Shown: piece by piece, positions 8,766 through 16,745 of the stretch
How positions within the stretch are numbered: the first letter of the stretch is position 1
How the letters are laid out: every line of letters begins with the position of its first letter
Notes under the pieces: generated by a model
Told to the model about the DNA's origin: nothing
The model's input: the letters and a program-made list of their open reading frames with translations, nothing else
Databases searched by the model: none
NCBI GenBank assembly: GCA_021732785.1
Contig: JAKFUG010000009.1
Location: 1 to 37,249 of the forward strand
Reading direction: 5' to 3'
DNA length: 37,249 nt
From: Planctomycetaceae bacterium
Lineage (GTDB): Bacteria > Planctomycetota > Planctomycetia > Planctomycetales > Planctomycetaceae
Made by a program: the position numbers and the translations under genes

Positions 8766-9731
8766 ATGCCGATGCCGACGCTTCTGGACATTGCCGCGCA
8801 GACCAACGCGGACCTTGTTCCCCTGATCGATGAAACGTGGACCGCACATCCCGAGATCTCCGGGATCGACATCCGCACGGGCAACCGCGTCGGCAATGTG
8901 GGAGCGGCGATGCCCTTGGCCGGGATCTCTTACCGGACGTTGATCCGGACTTCCCTGGGCAACTCCGGGGGCTCGTTCCGTGATGCCGGAGCCGGGGTCG
9001 CTCCGCACAAACACGGTTATGAAAACCGGGTCGTGTCGACGTACATCATGCACCCCCGCTGGGAATGCGATAAAGCCATTGCCGATCGTCACCCGAAAGG
9101 CTGGCAGTACTACTTGTCCCAGGAAGCCGCGGCAACGCTCGAAGGAGAAATGCAGGCCCTCGGCAAACAGTTCTACTATGGGGTGGGAACGGGTGGGAAC
9201 GCCAAGGGCTTCCCTGGTCTGATCGCCGCCTACGACTCCGCGAACATGGTGGTCGACGCGGGCGGGACGACGGACAACGTCGCGTCGAGTGTGTGGTTCG
9301 TGAAGTTCGGCGAGCGCGATGTCCAATGGGTCTGGGGGCAAGACGGCTCGCTCGACATGAGCGAAGTCCGGGTCGAATCGATCCTCGATCCGGCCGACAA
9401 CACGAAGAAGTTCGACGGGTACGTGCAGACCATGAACGCTTACCCTGGGCTGCAAGTGGGCTCCCTCCGCTCGATCTGTCGGATCAAGAAACTGACGACG
9501 GACCCCGGCAAGGGCCTGACGGAAAACCTGATCGCCCAGGCCCTGATGAAGTACGCAACGGGGATCGTTCCCGATGCGATGTTCATGGGTCGCCGCTCCC
9601 TGATGCAACTCCGGCAATCGCGGACCGCGACCAATGCCACGGGCACGGAAGCGCCCTTCCCGGTCGAGGCCTTCAACATTCCGATTCTGACGACGGACTC
9701 GATCCTCGATACCGAACCCCTCGCGCTCTGA
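8766..9731 (+). CDS. Major capsid protein (HK97-like fold)
   Basis: A 321-residue protein placed directly after the prohead protease. It shows capsid-like features: an N-terminal helix region (LLDIAAQTNADLVPLIDETW), a loop rich in Gly and Arg, YENRVVSTYIMHPRWECDKA, a helix with EAAATLEGEMQALGKQFYYG followed by GFPGLIAAYD, and a C-terminal segment FMGRRSLMQLRQSR and FNIPILTTDSIL. The last is typical of HK97-fold coats where a residue in the template-contact region is followed by the closing strand. AAAGGA lies eight bases before the ATG. It is flanked by hairpins on both sides, in keeping with separate control of its mRNA level. The subfamily is inferred, not proven. Confidence 0.85.
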   Translation: MPMPTLLDIAAQTNADLVPLIDETWTAHPEISGIDIRTGNRVGNVGAAMPLAGISYRTLIRTSLGNSGGSFRDAGAGVAPHKHGYENRVVSTYIMHPRWECDKAIADRHPKGWQYYLSQEAAATLEGEMQALGKQFYYGVGTGGNAKGFPGLIAAYDSANMVVDAGGTTDNVASSVWFVKFGERDVQWVWGQDGSLDMSEVRVESILDPADNTKKFDGYVQTMNAYPGLQVGSLRSICRIKKLTTDPGKGLTENLIAQALMKYATGIVPDAMFMGRRSLMQLRQSRTATNATGTEAPFPVEAFNIPILTTDSILDTEPLAL

Positions 9732-9763
9732 TCGTCGCTGTCGGGCGGTGCGCTGATTGACTG

Positions 9764-9789
9764 CGGCGCGGGGACGATTCCCCGCGCCG
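9764..9789 (+). terminator. Strong hairpin after the capsid gene
   Basis: A perfect 11-bp stem (CGGCGCGGGGA with TCCCCGCGCCG) with a 4-base loop (CGAT), followed by CTTCCCCTTC rather than a clean U run. It lies 33 bases after the capsid stop. It is probably a partial terminator or RNA-stabilising structure that sets the capsid to tail expression ratio. Confidence 0.6.
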
Positions 9790-9821
9790 GCTTCCCCTTC
9801 ACTCCAGACGGAGCCTTCCTC

Positions 9822-10244
9822 ATGTCCGCCATTACTGGGCCGAAAGACGCGAACCTCGTGAAGACGTTCGCGCTTCCCAACGGAGCGGCCGCGACCGTGT
9901 CGGTCGGGATCGAACTCCCGCAAAGCGCGAACGGTCAATTCTCTCTCGACCATGAATTCCAGATCGACTTGCCGGCACTGGGAGTCACCCCGCTGCCCAA
10001 CGCCCGAACGCAAATCGTCAGTGTCGAGACCGCAACCGACCTGGCCTTCACATCCCCCGTCGTCGTGTATCCCGAAGTCGTGCGGCAAACCGGAGCGGGT
10101 GGGGCCGGGGATGCCGCGAAGTCGGCCCGCTTCCGGATCCCATCGAACGTCCTCAAGTATGTCCGCGTCAAGGTCACGGGCTCCGCAACCGGGGACGCTT
10201 CGGGATCGAACGCGACGCTCACGACCTACGTCGGCACGCATTGA
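9822..10244 (+). CDS. Probable capsid cement or decoration protein
   Basis: A 140-residue beta-rich protein with Gly/Ala-rich sequence. The region FQIDLPALGVTPLPNARTQIVSVETATDLAF, followed by a late strand VRVKVTGSATGD, resembles small Bbp16-like cementing proteins that sit on the capsid surface and are encoded just after the major capsid gene. The assignment rests on position, size and strand pattern. It could instead be a minor structural protein. GGAG precedes the ATG by about nine bases. Confidence 0.55.
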   Translation: MSAITGPKDANLVKTFALPNGAAATVSVGIELPQSANGQFSLDHEFQIDLPALGVTPLPNARTQIVSVETATDLAFTSPVVVYPEVVRQTGAGGAGDAAKSARFRIPSNVLKYVRVKVTGSATGDASGSNATLTTYVGTH

Positions 10245-10298
10245 TCGACACGGCCGTGTGTCGGCTGAGTAGCACGGATGCTGCGTGGTCCGCGGTCG

Positions 10299-10332
10299 GG
10301 CCGGTGGGTGGACAAGACGCCGCCCGCCGGCC
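10299..10332 (+). promoter_or_regulatory. Long wobble-containing hairpin
   Basis: GGCCGGTGGGTGG pairs with the segment ending GCCCGCCGGCC through G-C and G-U pairs, over about 13 bp with a loop of about 6 bases. It lies between the cement gene and palindrome site C. Without a U run it is a weak terminator candidate. Confidence 0.4.
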
Positions 10333-10346
10333 ATTTCCGCGGCCGC

Positions 10347-10363
10347 TGATTTCGACGAAATCA
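10347..10363. promoter_or_regulatory. Palindrome site C (perfect)
   Basis: The perfect palindrome TGATTTCG-A-CGAAATCA ends 15 bases upstream of the holin-like gene start at 10379. It is intergenic, with the same 16 defined bases as sites D and E, and is a candidate binding site for a dimeric regulator. Confidence 0.65.
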
Positions 10364-10378
10364 TCAACGGGACGAAGC

Positions 10379-10885
10379 ATGGATCCGCAGATCGCCAATG
10401 ATCAGACCTGGGCCGTCGCTCAAACCCTCATCGAAAAGGGCGGACCGCTCGGCGTGCTCGTCGTCTGTGTGGGGATGTTCCTCGTGTATTTGTGGAAGTC
10501 AAAGACGGCCGACGCGGCGATCGAGAAGTCACGGCAAGAGTCGCTGGAACGCATAGGGCAAGCCTGCCACGCGGCCCAGCATGAGATGCTCGATCGAGTG
10601 GACAACATGAGCGAGCGGACCGTCGCGGCGCTCGACAGGAATACCGAAGCCTTTGGTCGAAACTCCGCCGTCGTCGAGCAAGCCCTCGAAGTGGTCAAGG
10701 TGGATCTTCAACGCATGTCTCGACGAAAACCCAGGGGGGGCGACGATGGGGCTGCATGGCGACATCGCCGCGGGGCTGGCCGATCTCCGCGGCTTCGCGG
10801 GCTTCCCGGGGGTCTACGCTCGCGGGGCTTTGTCTTGCGCTGTGACGGCGTCCTTGGGGAACACTCCCCTCGAACGGGTCATTGA
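10379..10885 (+). CDS. One-TM coiled-coil protein, holin-like, with out-of-frame tail
   Basis: A 168-residue frame. Residues 16-39 hold one membrane segment (GPLGVLVVCVGMFLVYLW). A charged helical region follows (SRQESLERIGQACHAAQHEML to VVEQALEVVKVDLQRM) that could form a coiled coil. One-span proteins of this layout occur among small phage holins and membrane accessory proteins, but no lysin neighbour supports this. The native-looking protein ends near SRRKPRGG, at a run of seven Gs (10734-10740). Beyond it the frame is an Arg/Gly-rich shadow overlapping the next gene by 140 bases. Removing one G would fuse it to that gene. I prefer ATG 10379 to the earlier in-frame start at 10241. Confidence 0.6.
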   Translation: MDPQIANDQTWAVAQTLIEKGGPLGVLVVCVGMFLVYLWKSKTADAAIEKSRQESLERIGQACHAAQHEMLDRVDNMSERTVAALDRNTEAFGRNSAVVEQALEVVKVDLQRMSRRKPRGGDDGAAWRHRRGAGRSPRLRGLPGGLRSRGFVLRCDGVLGEHSPRTGH

Positions 10886-11108
10886 CGAAGACACAGGGAC
10901 CGTCCTCAAGACGATCGCGGCCGATTGGATGATTGCTGTCGCCGAGCTGGTGCTCGACGGGCTGCCGGCAACGCCGCAACGGGGCGACCTGCTCACCATC
11001 GACGGGACGGTCTACGAAGTGCAACCGCTCGGCAGCGAACCTTGCTTCGCGTACTCCGACGCGCTGGGCACTCAATACCGGATCCACGTGAAGCAAAGGG
11101 CTGCGTGA
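10746..11108 (+). CDS. Head-tail joining protein (gpFII-like)
   Basis: A 120-residue protein whose C-terminal half contains TPQRGDLLTIDGTVYEVQPLG and a closing strand TQYRIHVKQRA. This arrangement is typical of small lambda FII-like head-tail joiners that bind the completed portal-connector before tail docking. The true start is uncertain, because the open frame extends upstream to 10653 and the G7 run lies six bases before the ATG. The stop overlaps the next start by one base (TGATG). Confidence 0.6.
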   Translation: MGLHGDIAAGLADLRGFAGFPGVYARGALSCAVTASLGNTPLERVIDEDTGTVLKTIAADWMIAVAELVLDGLPATPQRGDLLTIDGTVYEVQPLGSEPCFAYSDALGTQYRIHVKQRAA

Positions 11109-11566
11109 TGACCGCACGGATTAACCAGCTCCGCACCGCGACTGCCGCGCGAATCTCGCAACTGATTCTGCCGCAAACGGTGCAGATCATCTCCCGGCCG
11201 AAGCCCCTGATCACGGTCGATCTGTGCCGGGACGTCGCCATCGTCACCACGAACGGCGCGGCCCAGCAATTCACTCGCGACTCGCGCGGCTCGGCGCGGC
11301 ATCAACCGATCGTCGTCGTTGCTGTGCATCGCACGATTCCGGCCAACGCCGACGGCGAACTCGATGACGTGTTCCTCGACCTGGCGATCGATCTCACGGA
11401 AGCGATTGCCGAGCAGCTCATGGGCCGCTTCCCGGATCTCGCCTGGGCACGGCCGAACACGGTCGAGATCCCGCGGCTGTTTGATCAGCAGCGAATCGAG
11501 ACGGACGGGCTGTATCAATCGGGAATCCTCATCACCTTCGAGACTGAATTCGAGGTGAATGAATGA
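11108..11566 (+). CDS. Tail completion or terminator-like protein
   Basis: A 152-residue alpha/beta protein. The middle holds a strand HQPIVVVAVHRTI followed by the helix DDVFLDLAIDLTEAIAEQLMG, and the C-terminus has GLYQSGILITFETEFEV. That is the strand-helix-strand order seen in minor tail terminator proteins that cap the tail tube. The assignment depends on place between a joining protein and an HK97 gp10-like gene. AAAGGG precedes the start. The stop overlaps the next gene by 4 bases. Confidence 0.5.
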   Translation: MTARINQLRTATAARISQLILPQTVQIISRPKPLITVDLCRDVAIVTTNGAAQQFTRDSRGSARHQPIVVVAVHRTIPANADGELDDVFLDLAIDLTEAIAEQLMGRFPDLAWARPNTVEIPRLFDQQRIETDGLYQSGILITFETEFEVNE

Positions 11567-12000
11567 CCGGGCACTCGATCGCCAAGATCAAGACGATGTT
11601 CCTCGATCGAGCCGGCGTAACACGTCGGCTCGACAAGGGAACCGTGAAAGCCTTCCGGACGTTTGGGGGCCGTGTCCGATTGACGGCTCGGCACTCGATC
11701 CGGAAGCCGCCGAAGAAAGCCCGCAAAGGGGGCAAGCGGTCGCCCTATGACCGGACGGGTCGACTGAAGAAGAACATCTTCTTCGCGGTCGATCCCGACA
11801 AGGATTCACTGATCGTCGGTCCGATCAAGCTCGACGGCGTGGCCACGGAGAACGCTCCGGAGCTGCTCGAATACGGCGGGATGGGGCGGGACTCACGAAC
11901 CGGGGAATCGGTGGAGTACCCCGAGTATCCCTATATGACGCCGGCCTTCGAGAAAGAACTTCCCCGGCTCGATGACGCTTTTCGGGATGCGGTGACCTGA
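11563..12000 (+). CDS. HK97 gp10-like tail completion protein
   Basis: A 145-residue basic protein with an N-terminal helix (IAKIKTMFLDRAGV) and a Lys/Arg-rich segment (KPPKKARKGGKRSPYDRTGRL). The C-terminal part contains APELLEYGG and YPYMTPAFEKELPRL, the hallmark of the HK97 gp10 minor tail family (residues near the end: PFMRPA or YMTPA, then a helix). Its role is joining the tail tube to the head. GAGGTGA precedes the start. The stop overlaps the next ATG by one base. Confidence 0.7.
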   Translation: MTGHSIAKIKTMFLDRAGVTRRLDKGTVKAFRTFGGRVRLTARHSIRKPPKKARKGGKRSPYDRTGRLKKNIFFAVDPDKDSLIVGPIKLDGVATENAPELLEYGGMGRDSRTGESVEYPEYPYMTPAFEKELPRLDDAFRDAVT

Positions 12001-14661
12001 TGCGCTTCGCTCCTCGTGCGATGAATGTTGCAACCACCGGCGGGACGGGATCGCTGGAGTTGATCGGCGCGCGCAAGGCCTGCGATCAACTCCTCTCCGC
12101 GGCCGGCGACGGCGGGCTCGTGTATTACGGCATCGAGTCCCAGGCCGCGGACGAGTGGGAAGAAGGCCTCGGGATTGTCCATGCCGGAGCGCCCCCCACG
12201 TTGCAACGGGTCGCCACGATCGAGTCCTCGAACGCCGACGCTTTGGTCAACTTCACCACGGGGACGAAGCTCGTCTTCATCACGTCTCCCTCGATCGTGC
12301 AAGCCGCGGCACATCTCCACAAGCCGCCCTGCCGGGTTGCGGTGACGACGAACGTCAACGTCGCTTCCGCGCTGGCTGCCGGCAGCTCGGCCGGCGGGGT
12401 GACTCTGGCAACCGGCGATCGAGTCTTCCTCGTCGGTCAAACGGATCCGATTCAAAACGGCCCTTGGCTCGCGCCGGCGACGGGAGCGGCAACGCGGCCG
12501 CTCGACTTTTACACCGGCGATACCTGTCGCGGGTCGATGGTGCAGATCCTTGAAGGATCCCACGCCGGCGAAACCTACATTTGCACGGCCACCGCGGCCG
12601 CGAAGATTGGGACCGACGGGCAAACCTGGGTGACGGCCTTCACGGGTTGGACCGGCTCGACCTCGATCACCACGCTCGGCACGATCACGACGGGTGTGTG
12701 GAATGCGACCGCGATCGCCGTTGCGTACGGTGGGACCGGAGCAACCACCGCGGCGGGCGCTCGAGCGAATCTCGGAGTCACGGCAACCGGAGCCGATACC
12801 GCGTATGCCTTCCGCTCCAACAACCTGAGCGACCTGGCGAACGCCAGCGCGGCCCGGACGAATCTCGGTCTCGCAATCGGAACCAACGTGCAAGCCTTCA
12901 ATGCGTCCCTTGCGGCGATCGCCGCGGGAACGTGGGCCGGGGCCTCGTCGATCACGACGCTCGGGACGATAGCCACGGGGGTATGGAACGGGACGTCCGT
13001 CGCCGTCGCCAACGGGGGCACGGGGGCAACCTCGGCCGCGACGGCTCGATCGAATCTCGGAGTCACGGCGACCGGAGCGGATACGGCTTACGCCTTCCGG
13101 GCGAATAACCTGAGCGACTTGGCCAACGCGGGCACGGCGCGGACGAATCTCGGAGTCACGGCGACCGGAGCGGATACGACTTACGCCTTCCGGGCGAATA
13201 ACCTGAGCGACTTGGCCAACGCGGGCACGGCGCGGACGAATCTCGGAGTCACGGCGACCGGAGCGGATACGACTTACGCCTTCCGGGCGAATAACCTGAG
13301 CGACCTCGCGAGCGCCTCGACGGCCCGGACGAATCTCGGCCTCGCGATCGGAACCAACGTACAAGCCTTCAATGCGTCCCTTGCGGCGATCGCCGCGGGG
13401 ACCTGGGCCGGGGCCTCGTCGATCACGACTGTCGGGACCATCACCTCGGGGACATGGAATGGTGGGGCGGTCCCTGTGGCCAACGGGGGCACGGGGGCCA
13501 TCTCGGCTGCGTCCGCGCGGTCGAACCTTGGCCTCGCGATCGGGACCGATGTGCAAGCGCAGAGCGGCAACCTCGCGGCCGTCTCCGCGGGGAGCTGGTC
13601 CGGAGCCTCGTCGATCATCACGCTCGGGACGATCACCACGGGCGTATGGAACGGGACGGCCCTCGATATCGCTTACGGTGGGACCAACGCCACGACGGTC
13701 GCGGGGGCGCGGACGAATCTCGGGGGTCACGGCGACCGGAGCGGATACGGCTTACGCCTTCCGGGCGAACAACCTCAGCGACCTCGCAAGCGCCTCGACA
13801 GCCCGGACGAATCTCGCCCTCGGGACGTCGGACGATGTCACCCACAAAACGGTCACGGGATCGGAGCCGACGACGGGCTCGGGAAACGGCGGGCTCGTCG
13901 CGACCACGGCAACGGCCGGCGGGAATGCCGGTATCCGGCTCGCGAGCGGGGGGACGAATCGCTTTCAAATCGGCTGCATTGGTTCGGCCGGCTCGACCGC
14001 GATGCGGTTTTATGTTTACGAAGATTCTGCCGAAGGGATGCGGCTCGACCGGAACCGCAATCTCGCGATCGGCACCACGGCTGCGCCGACGGCGGGGGCG
14101 AATTGTCTCGTCCTCGGCGTCGCGGGGACGGTCCTCACGCCGGCCGCGGCGCAATGCGGCATCTATGGCGAAACGATCACGCAGACCGAGCTGCGTGCGG
14201 TCGACAGTGCGGCCAATCGTGTGACGTTGACGCCTCACCCCGGTGAGATCATGGACACGCATATTCAGCGTTTGCACGACGTGCAGCTCGACCCGGTGCT
14301 TGTCCCCTGGGGATACCGCGCCTCGAACGATTTCCTCGGCATTGAAACGAAGGCCGACATCGCCGCGGCCCTGCGGTGTGTCGAGTTCCTCATGCGTGAA
14401 GCCGGCCGTTCGATCTCCCTCGTGTGGGAGCAACCCCTCGAAGGCGGTCCGGTCACCACCTGGGTTGAGCGGCACAACGCGGCCGCGGCGAAGTGGGACG
14501 TCGAGGCCGCGGCCCACGACGTCGCCCTGGCCCGCTGGGCCGCCCAACCGTTCTGGCTGCGTGACACGGTGTCGCGCCGGCCCGTCTCCATTGGTTCCCG
14601 TCCGGAAGCGACCGAGCCGCCGAAGTGGCTCGCCGCGCGTCTGGCACAATCGAAAGTCTGA
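12000..14661 (+). pseudogene. Repeat-rich tail fibre, +1 frameshift at 13722-13726
   Basis: A long fibre protein of about 886 residues if the frame is restored. The N-terminal 200 residues form a globular domain. Next come alternating modules: YGGTGATTAAGARANLGV-type units, TGADTAYAFRANNLSDLAN units, and AIAAGTWAGASSITTLGTI units, repeats well known in phage tail fibres. The C-terminal part has TGSGNGGLVATTATAGGNAG and MRFYVYEDSAEGMRLDRN, typical of the shaft before a tip, and an end domain with an Ala-rich helix. At 13722-13726 a run of five Gs replaces the GGAG seen in sister repeats and adds one base. The first frame then runs as nonsense to 14246, while the second frame continues the fibre to 14661. 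It could be sequence error, decay or length-switching. Confidence 0.75.
13048..13326 (+). repeat. 93-bp tandem repeats in the fibre gene
   Basis: Three consecutive units of 93 bases (31 codons) begin at 13048, 13141 and 13234. The second and third are almost identical, differing in a few bases near the end. The protein unit starts NLGVTATGADTTYAFRANNL. Frame is kept in each unit, so gain or loss of a unit would shorten or lengthen the fibre without breaking it. Confidence 0.85.
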
Positions 14662-14665
14662 TCTC

Positions 14666-15115
14666 ATGGCCATGAAGTTAACGAAGCCGTAAACGCCCGA
14701 GATGCTCGGCCTCAGTGCTGAACAAGTTGACGCGGTGGAACGTGTCGGCGGAAGTCTCACACTGCCCCCGGTCTCGGTCTACATCCGGCTCGGCGCAATT
14801 GCGTTCCCTCGTCCGCGGCACATGGCAATTGTGTGGGAGCTGTGGCCCAACCAAGCCGCGGCCGTTAAACGAGTCGGACAATGCTCCCGGATCGAGTGGC
14901 TCATCTGTCCGGAGCCGAACGTAGTGGCGTGTGAAGAGGCCGATATCGCCGGCAAAGTGATCGCGCCGGCGAAAGTGCTCCCGACGTTCGATCAGGTGAT
15001 GCAGCTCGCAACTGCGATCGGCGATACCGCGGCCGACTCCCTCGAAGGGCTGAAGTCGGTTGCCTACCAGCTCGCCGCAGCCTGGCCTGATTTTGTTGGC
15101 GCGGAAAAGGTCTGA
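14666..15115 (+). CDS. Small conserved-looking phage protein with early in-frame stop
   Basis: The intact part (14702-15115, 137 residues) begins MLGLSAEQVDAVERVGGS. It contains MAIVWELWPNQAAAVKRVGQCSRIEWLIC, then a helical C-terminus LKSVAYQLAAAWPDF. Directly upstream in the same frame lies ATG 14666 followed by MAMKLTKP, a TAA (14690-14692) and TPE, so the gene may have begun at 14666 and lost codon 9 to a stop (for instance CAA to TAA). No clear ribosome site precedes either ATG. Role unknown; it follows the fibre gene and may be a fibre assembly factor. Confidence 0.5.
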
Positions 15116-15173
15116 TCCGGCCGTGGCTCTTGTGTCGTGTTCCCCGTCCCTGCCCTCTTGTGTGGTGTCATTC

Positions 15174-16019
15174 ATGAAATGGATTTCGTCTTCGATTGTG
15201 TTGAGTCTGCTTTCGCTGGTGGCCTTCGCGGCCCTGCCGGAGCCGTCGCCGCCGGATCTCGAATTCAGTTGTTACACGGCCCAGGCTGGCCCGTGTGAGA
15301 TCGGGCGGGCGATCAACGTCGTCGGCCTGGGAACGAACGGCAACGACCTCAGCGGACCGGTGGTGGTGTTTGGCGGGGACGGAGCCGACGGCTTTGTCCT
15401 CAATGGTCGGAATGCTCCCTACTGGGCGACCGGGGGCTCGGTGGAGAATCTCCGGATCTGTCGCAAGAAGGGAACCAACGGGGGCCGCGGCCTCGTCGTG
15501 ACGGCGCTGGATGCCGCACAACGCACCGGCGAAGTAACGCTCCGGAAGCTGAAGATCTTTCCGGAGCTGGCGCTCGGCGGGGGTGGGCTGGCTGGCAACT
15601 GGACCGACGGGCTTGTCGTCGATGGCTCGATGCTCACGACTTCCGGAGCCGCGGGGATCCGTCGCGTGATGATCGACGACGTGCGCGTCGCGGGGGCAAC
15701 CGGCCGCTCGATCTTCCTTAACAACGCGGTGCATTGCTGCATGAGCAACGTGCAGGTGGATCCCGGCGGGGTTCCCCTGGCCGTCGTCGAGATCAAAGAC
15801 GGCCAGAACATCGAAGGCGTGAACCTGATCATTCATGGCGATCTCCTGCTCACGGGCACTCCGCTTGAAGTCACTTTGCAAGGCCGCTTCCACACGATCC
15901 GGATTTCTGGTGGGGCGCGAGCGGTGACGATCCTCGGGACAACCCACTTCCTGTATGTGGATCCGGGGGCGACGGGTCTCTTCTGTGGGCATGTGTCTGA
16001 AGGTGTCACGAACGCCTAG
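15174..16019 (+). CDS. Secreted parallel beta-helix protein, tailspike-like
   Basis: A 281-residue protein. Residues 1-20 form a signal peptide (MKWISSSIVLSLLSLVAFAA, cleavage likely after AFAA). The body has repeated short strands separated by turns, for example GLVVTALDAAQRTGEVTLRKLKIF, RRVMIDDVRVAGATGRSIFL and VEIKDGQNIEGVNLIIHGDLLL, the look of a right-handed beta-helix as in tailspikes and pectate lyases. A signal peptide on a virion protein would be unusual, so it may be exported by the lysogen. The ATG at 15174 was chosen because it gives the signal peptide; in-frame GTG codons exist upstream. Confidence 0.6.
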   Translation: MKWISSSIVLSLLSLVAFAALPEPSPPDLEFSCYTAQAGPCEIGRAINVVGLGTNGNDLSGPVVVFGGDGADGFVLNGRNAPYWATGGSVENLRICRKKGTNGGRGLVVTALDAAQRTGEVTLRKLKIFPELALGGGGLAGNWTDGLVVDGSMLTTSGAAGIRRVMIDDVRVAGATGRSIFLNNAVHCCMSNVQVDPGGVPLAVVEIKDGQNIEGVNLIIHGDLLLTGTPLEVTLQGRFHTIRISGGARAVTILGTTHFLYVDPGATGLFCGHVSEGVTNA

Positions 16020-16039
16020 GCCGATTTTAAGGTTCTCAG

Positions 16040-16201
16040 ATGATCTCCGGTGGTCCGATTTCCGCCTGGTCAATCTCGGCCTGGCGGCGTCCCCCGACCG
16101 AGGGCGCAATCCAATCGGCGATCAAAGTCCGGGCGTCGATCAGGAGCAACGTGAAACACCGTCCCTCTATCGCCGTCACCCTCAAACGAAAGCCGACGTA
16201 A
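16040..16201 (+). CDS. Possible small basic protein (53 aa)
   Basis: This frame begins MISGGPISAWSISAWRRPP and ends in a basic tail IAVTLKRKPT, with its stop 2 bases before the GTG of the next gene. The ISAW repeat and compact spacing in a tight operon make it a plausible short gene. Nothing about its role is known, and the larger frame through this area (from 15955) has no natural look before 16204. Confidence 0.4.
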   Translation: MISGGPISAWSISAWRRPPTEGAIQSAIKVRASIRSNVKHRPSIAVTLKRKPT

Positions 16202-16203
16202 CC

Positions 16204-16731
16204 GTGGCGATTCGTGATCTGCTCATCGGCCTCGACAACGATCTCATTGCGGATCCGTTCACGGACGTCTCCGACAATGTGCCCATTGAGGATGCCGAGA
16301 TCTACTGCACGGTCTGCGATGCCACGCGGACCGGGCCGATCACCGACGCGACCAACGCTTCGCCGATCGTGGTCGAAGCGAATCAGCACGGTTTGCAGAC
16401 GGGCGATCTCGTCGCCGTGGTGAACGTCGGGGGCAACGGAGCCGCGCGAGGGACATTCACGATTACCAAGGTCGACGATAACCGTTTCAGCCTCGACGCC
16501 TCGACGGGATCCGGTGCCTACACGCAAGGGGGCCGCTGGTGGAAGGCTCTGCCGACGGCCGCGGCGATCGCCTGTCCGTTCAACGGGCAAGGCTACCTCG
16601 GCGTCTTGCTCGGCTCCGTGGGGCTCATTGAAGCCGCAAAATACATGCTGGTGTTCTACGCCCTGGGGGATTACCGCGATCGGTGGAACCAAGTCGAGCA
16701 AGCTGTCGCTCGGCTGAATCAACAGAACTAG
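16204..16731 (+). CDS. Phage tail-region protein, unknown
   Basis: A 175-residue protein starting at GTG 16204. It has DLLIGLDNDLIADPFTDVSD, then a beta-rich middle with ANQHGLQTGDLVAVVNVGG and TITKVDDNRFSLDAST, the shape of a small OB- or Ig-like domain common in phage structural proteins. It ends with a hydrophobic helix and a charged helix (YRDRWNQVEQAVARLNQQ). It lies immediately before the tail tube gene, whose ribosome site AAGGAG overlaps its end. Function not recognised; a minor tail protein is likely. Confidence 0.55.
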   Translation: MAIRDLLIGLDNDLIADPFTDVSDNVPIEDAEIYCTVCDATRTGPITDATNASPIVVEANQHGLQTGDLVAVVNVGGNGAARGTFTITKVDDNRFSLDASTGSGAYTQGGRWWKALPTAAAIACPFNGQGYLGVLLGSVGLIEAAKYMLVFYALGDYRDRWNQVEQAVARLNQQN

Positions 16732-16745
16732 AAGGAGCGAATTTC

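Noticed and set aside
8751-10367. 538-residue minus-strand open frame over the capsid and cement genes
   Set aside because: Low-complexity Arg/Asp/Gly composition, no start site, and lies antisense to clear structural genes.
13048-13326. Regular repeats considered as a CRISPR array
   Set aside because: Units are 93 bp, adjacent without spacers and in frame within a fibre gene.
11931-13730. 599-residue minus-strand open frame over the fibre gene
   Set aside because: Arg/Gly/Asp-rich antisense of the tail fibre repeats, produced by high GC at third positions; the plus-strand frame matches known fibre repeats.
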